In this document: positions 61,597 to 64,000 of the stretch, piece after piece
How positions within the stretch are numbered: position 1 is the first letter of the stretch
How the letters are laid out: every line of letters starts with the position of its first letter
From: Erythrobacter ramosus
GTDB taxonomy: Bacteria; Pseudomonadota; Alphaproteobacteria; Sphingomonadales; Sphingomonadaceae
Length of the DNA stretch: 64,000 nucleotides
Assembly (NCBI RefSeq): GCF_009828055.1
Contig: NZ_WTYB01000002.1
Span: 248,001-312,000, forward strand
Direction of reading: 5' to 3'
Notes under the pieces: generated by a model
What the model saw: the letters and a program-made list of their open reading frames with translations, nothing else
Told to the model about the DNA's origin: nothing
Database searches by the model: none
Position numbers and translations under genes: made by a program

Positions 61597-63351
61597 ATGC
61601 TTGATGTCCTCATCAAGGGCGCGGCGGTGGTGGATGGGACGGGACGTCCGGCCTTCACAGCCGATGTTGGGATAAGCGGCGGGGTGATCGTCGAACTCGG
61701 CCAGGTCACCACGCCCGCCGCCCGGGTGATCGAGGCTGACGGTGCGCTCGTCACCCCCGGCTTCATCGACATTCACACCCATTATGATGGGCAGGTTTCG
61801 TGGGATGCCGAGATGCTTCCTTCGGCCAACCACGGCGTCACAACCGCGATCATGGGCAATTGCGGGGTCGGCTTTGCGCCGGCGCGCAGCCGTGATCGCG
61901 GCACGCTGATTGCGCTGATGGAGGGGGTGGAGGACATTCCCGGCACTGCGCTCCACGAAGGCATCACCTGGGAATGGGAGACGATGGGCGAGTATATCGA
62001 CGCCATCGACCGCATCCCGCGCACGATGGATATAGGCGTGCAGGTGCCGCACAATCCCCTGCGCCTATACGTGATGGGCGAGCGCGCCGTGCGGCGTGAA
62101 GCGGCGACGCCTGACGATATTGCCGCGATGCAGGCCTTGCTCTCCGAGGCTCTGGAGGCTGGCGCGCTGGGCTTCACCACCGCCGATACCGTCGGCCACC
62201 GCGATGCGCATGGGAACCCCACCTATGCTCGGCAGGTCGCCGCGAGCGAACTTTATGCACTGGGCGATGCGATGGGCCGCGCGGGTAAGGGCGTGATCCA
62301 GATCTTCAACGATTTCTACCGCGAGAACGCGGGCGACTTTCCCACCATCGCCGAATTGGCGCGCCGCAGCGGGCGGCCGCTGTCCTTCACCTACGAACAG
62401 GACGACGCTTGGCCTGAGGGTTTCCACGAATATGTGACCGGGGAAATGGACGCGCTGAACGCCGCCGGCATCTCGATCCGCGCGCAGGTCGCGCCGCGCG
62501 CGATTGGCGGCATCCACAGCCTGCAAGGCACGATCAACCCCTTCATGACCCGCCCGAGTTACATGGCGATCATGCACCTGCCCCATGCCGAGCGGGTAGC
62601 AATCATGCGCGATCCCGCGTTCAAGGCGCAGCTGATGACCGAGCCGGACCGGCCGATTTCGGATTTCGTCATGTCGGTTAGCCCGCGGGTCGAAGAATGG
62701 GGCGCTGATCCGATCCGCATGGCGCAGCGCACCTTCTGTCTTGATACGGTGCCTGACTACGAACAATCGCTCGAAGCGTCGCTCTACGGCCAGTCTCAGG
62801 CGACCGGCCGCAGCGTACCCGATCTGCTCTATGACCAGCTGCTCACGCAGGACGGCACGGGCCAAGTCTTCGTGCCGATCATGAACTGGGGCGGGGGGAA
62901 TTATGATTTCGTCCACGACACGCTGACCAACCCCTGGGCGATCATGGGGCTGAGCGATGGCGGCGCGCATGTCGGTTACATCTGCGACGGCAGCTTCCCG
63001 ACTTATCTGTTGAGCCACTGGACGCGTGATCGCACCCGCGGTCCGCGCATCTCCATCGAGCGCGCAGTGCAACTCCAGACCACCGCGCCTGCCGAGCATA
63101 TGGGCCTGCATGATCGCGGACGGATTGCGCCGGGATACCGTGCGGATATCAACGTGATCGATCATGCGGCGCTTGCCATTGGTAGGCCGACGCTGCGCAC
63201 TGATCTCCCCGCAGGCGGCACCCGCTTCGTGCAATCCGCCACCGGCTACCTTGCGACATTGGTGGCTGGCGAAGTAGTGACCGCCAATGATACGCTCACA
63301 GGCGCGCGCCCCGGACGGGTGGTGCGCGGGGCGCAAGGGAGGGCAGCATGA
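61597..63351 (+). CDS. N-acyl-D-amino-acid deacylase family amidohydrolase
   Basis: This 584-aa protein is a metal-dependent amidohydrolase of the D-aminoacylase type. The opening MLDVLIKGAAVVDGTGRPAF, the metal site FIDIHTHYDGQVSWD (His60, His62), NHGVTTAIMGNCGVGFAP and the later LSDGGAHVG are family hallmarks. It cleaves N-acyl-D-amino acids or related amides; several homologues act on other substrates. GGGAGAG lies upstream of the ATG. It shares 4 nt with the following serine hydrolase gene and is divergent from the PLP-oxidase-E1 operon. Confidence 0.87.
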   Translation: MLDVLIKGAAVVDGTGRPAFTADVGISGGVIVELGQVTTPAARVIEADGALVTPGFIDIHTHYDGQVSWDAEMLPSANHGVTTAIMGNCGVGFAPARSRDRGTLIALMEGVEDIPGTALHEGITWEWETMGEYIDAIDRIPRTMDIGVQVPHNPLRLYVMGERAVRREAATPDDIAAMQALLSEALEAGALGFTTADTVGHRDAHGNPTYARQVAASELYALGDAMGRAGKGVIQIFNDFYRENAGDFPTIAELARRSGRPLSFTYEQDDAWPEGFHEYVTGEMDALNAAGISIRAQVAPRAIGGIHSLQGTINPFMTRPSYMAIMHLPHAERVAIMRDPAFKAQLMTEPDRPISDFVMSVSPRVEEWGADPIRMAQRTFCLDTVPDYEQSLEASLYGQSQATGRSVPDLLYDQLLTQDGTGQVFVPIMNWGGGNYDFVHDTLTNPWAIMGLSDGGAHVGYICDGSFPTYLLSHWTRDRTRGPRISIERAVQLQTTAPAEHMGLHDRGRIAPGYRADINVIDHAALAIGRPTLRTDLPAGGTRFVQSATGYLATLVAGEVVTANDTLTGARPGRVVRGAQGRAA

Positions 63352-64000
63352 CGGCACCTCGGATTTCGCGGCGCAAGCTGCTGGGCGGGGCGGGGCTGAC
63401 GCTGGCGGCGTTGCCCTTCGGCACGCCGCTGGGCAGAGTGCTGGCGTCAGAGAGCAAAGCGGGCTCGGCGGTGGGTGATTTCGCAACTACCACGCTTGCG
63501 ACCCGCATGACGCCCGGTGTGTCGGCTGCCGTCGCAACGGCGGATGCACGGATCGTCACCGCCGTCGCAGGCCTCGCCGATCCGCAGGCGGGGCTCGCCA
63601 TGACAAACGCTACCCGGCTGATGGGCGGAAGCACCGGCAAGACCTTCTGCGCCGCCACGCTGCTAAGTCTCGCCGAGGACGGCATCCTCGATCTCGACGC
63701 GCCGATTGCGCCTGTCTTCGCGGATGAGAGCTGGTTTGCGCGTCTGCCCAACGCCAAGGCGCTGACCCTCCGGATGCTGCTGATGCATGGCGCGGGCTTT
63801 CCACAGTTCCTCGACATCGGCGCGTTCATGCGCAGCTATATGTGGGACGCGATGGCGGGCGAGGATATTGCTTATCCGCCGCGCAAGATGCTGTCCTTCA
63901 TCCTTGATGCAGCGCCCTTGAATGAGCCCGGTGCGGCCCATGCCTATTCCGATCTGCACTACCACCTCGCCGGGATCACGGCCGAGAAGGTGACGGGCAA
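63348..64000 (+). CDS. Serine hydrolase, beta-lactamase/class C-like, Tat signal (3' truncated by window)
   Basis: The first 217 codons are visible and remain open to the end of the window. The N-terminus has a twin-arginine signal (SRRKLLGGAGLTLAALPFG). The catalytic SxxK is Ser95-Thr-Gly-Lys98 in MGGSTGKTFCAATLLSLA, and the second motif appears as Tyr-Ser-Asp in AHAYSDLHYHL. Family members are penicillin-binding-type esterases, amidases or D-peptidases. The ATG overlaps the deacylase stop by 4 nt, so both are expressed together. It may hydrolyse a substrate in the periplasm. Confidence 0.8.
   Translation, partial: MTAPRISRRKLLGGAGLTLAALPFGTPLGRVLASESKAGSAVGDFATTTLATRMTPGVSAAVATADARIVTAVAGLADPQAGLAMTNATRLMGGSTGKTFCAATLLSLAEDGILDLDAPIAPVFADESWFARLPNAKALTLRMLLMHGAGFPQFLDIGAFMRSYMWDAMAGEDIAYPPRKMLSFILDAAPLNEPGAAHAYSDLHYHLAGITAEKVTG

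Noticed and set aside
1..64000. CRISPR arrays, rRNA genes, prophage or integrase genes
   Set aside because: No regularly spaced repeats, rRNA sequence, phage structural genes or recombinase genes were recognised on either strand.

Overview
The window looks like a chromosomal segment of a high-GC alphaproteobacterium of the order Sphingomonadales, most likely Erythrobacteraceae. The evidence is the style of the housekeeping proteins, the frequent 1-8 nt gene overlaps, and a bamA-skp-fabZ cluster that lacks lpxD, lpxA and lpxB, as expected in a lineage that replaces LPS with glycosphingolipids. This placement is inference from protein character; no database was searched.

1-46 kb is mostly conserved core. 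1-8.9 kb is a translation, isoprenoid and envelope block: pyrH end, frr, uppS, cdsA, dxr, rseP, bamA, skp, fabZ, rpmE. 9-16.4 kb holds a DksA-like factor with a 2OG oxygenase, tRNA-His, a leucine-dehydrogenase-type enzyme and the cytochrome c maturation genes ccmCDEFGHI. 16.5-25 kb has kup, a possibly lipid-anchored glyoxalase-fold protein, the dapF-mtaB-ftsY-yciB operon, a GGDEF/EAL protein, an EVE protein and csbD behind a probable general-stress promoter. 25-38.7 kb has a TPP enzyme, an LplT-like transporter, pgsA, oxyR, rnd, aspS, acpP, fabF, mltG, a 2'-5' RNA ligase-like protein and tRNA-Met. 38.8-43.8 kb is a compact same-strand set: Rrf2 regulator, YezD-type small protein, TonB-dependent receptor, TauE/SafE permease and an Amj-type lipid II flippase. 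It has palindromes placed like operators and looks like a sulfur or metal responsive uptake unit. A chromate-transporter family gene follows.

45-53.5 kb is accessory: loosely packed, with several gene-poor gaps, one stretch at about 19% GC, and a fragment resembling an IS110-type transposase. It encodes an S41 protease coupled to a membrane protein, a PH-like membrane protein, a MarR/TspO divergent pair, a MipA/OmpV porin-like protein, a 4-OT tautomerase and a secreted two-lobed aspartic-protease-like protein.

53.5-64 kb is a catabolic island. A minus-strand operon (class V PLP enzyme, covalent-flavin amine oxidase, homodimeric 2-oxoacid dehydrogenase E1-type TPP enzyme, Lrp regulator; all joined by 4-nt overlaps) is followed by a second leucine-dehydrogenase-type gene. 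Divergent from it are an N-acyl-D-amino-acid deacylase and a Tat-signal serine hydrolase, also overlapping by 4 nt. A 9-bp-arm palindrome lies in the divergent promoter. Two SDR genes lie beside it, one lacking the catalytic Tyr and Lys. Together they suggest hydrolysis of an N-acylated or N-alkylated amino-acid-like compound, oxidation to a 2-oxo acid and its decarboxylation. This is the best candidate for an undescribed pathway.
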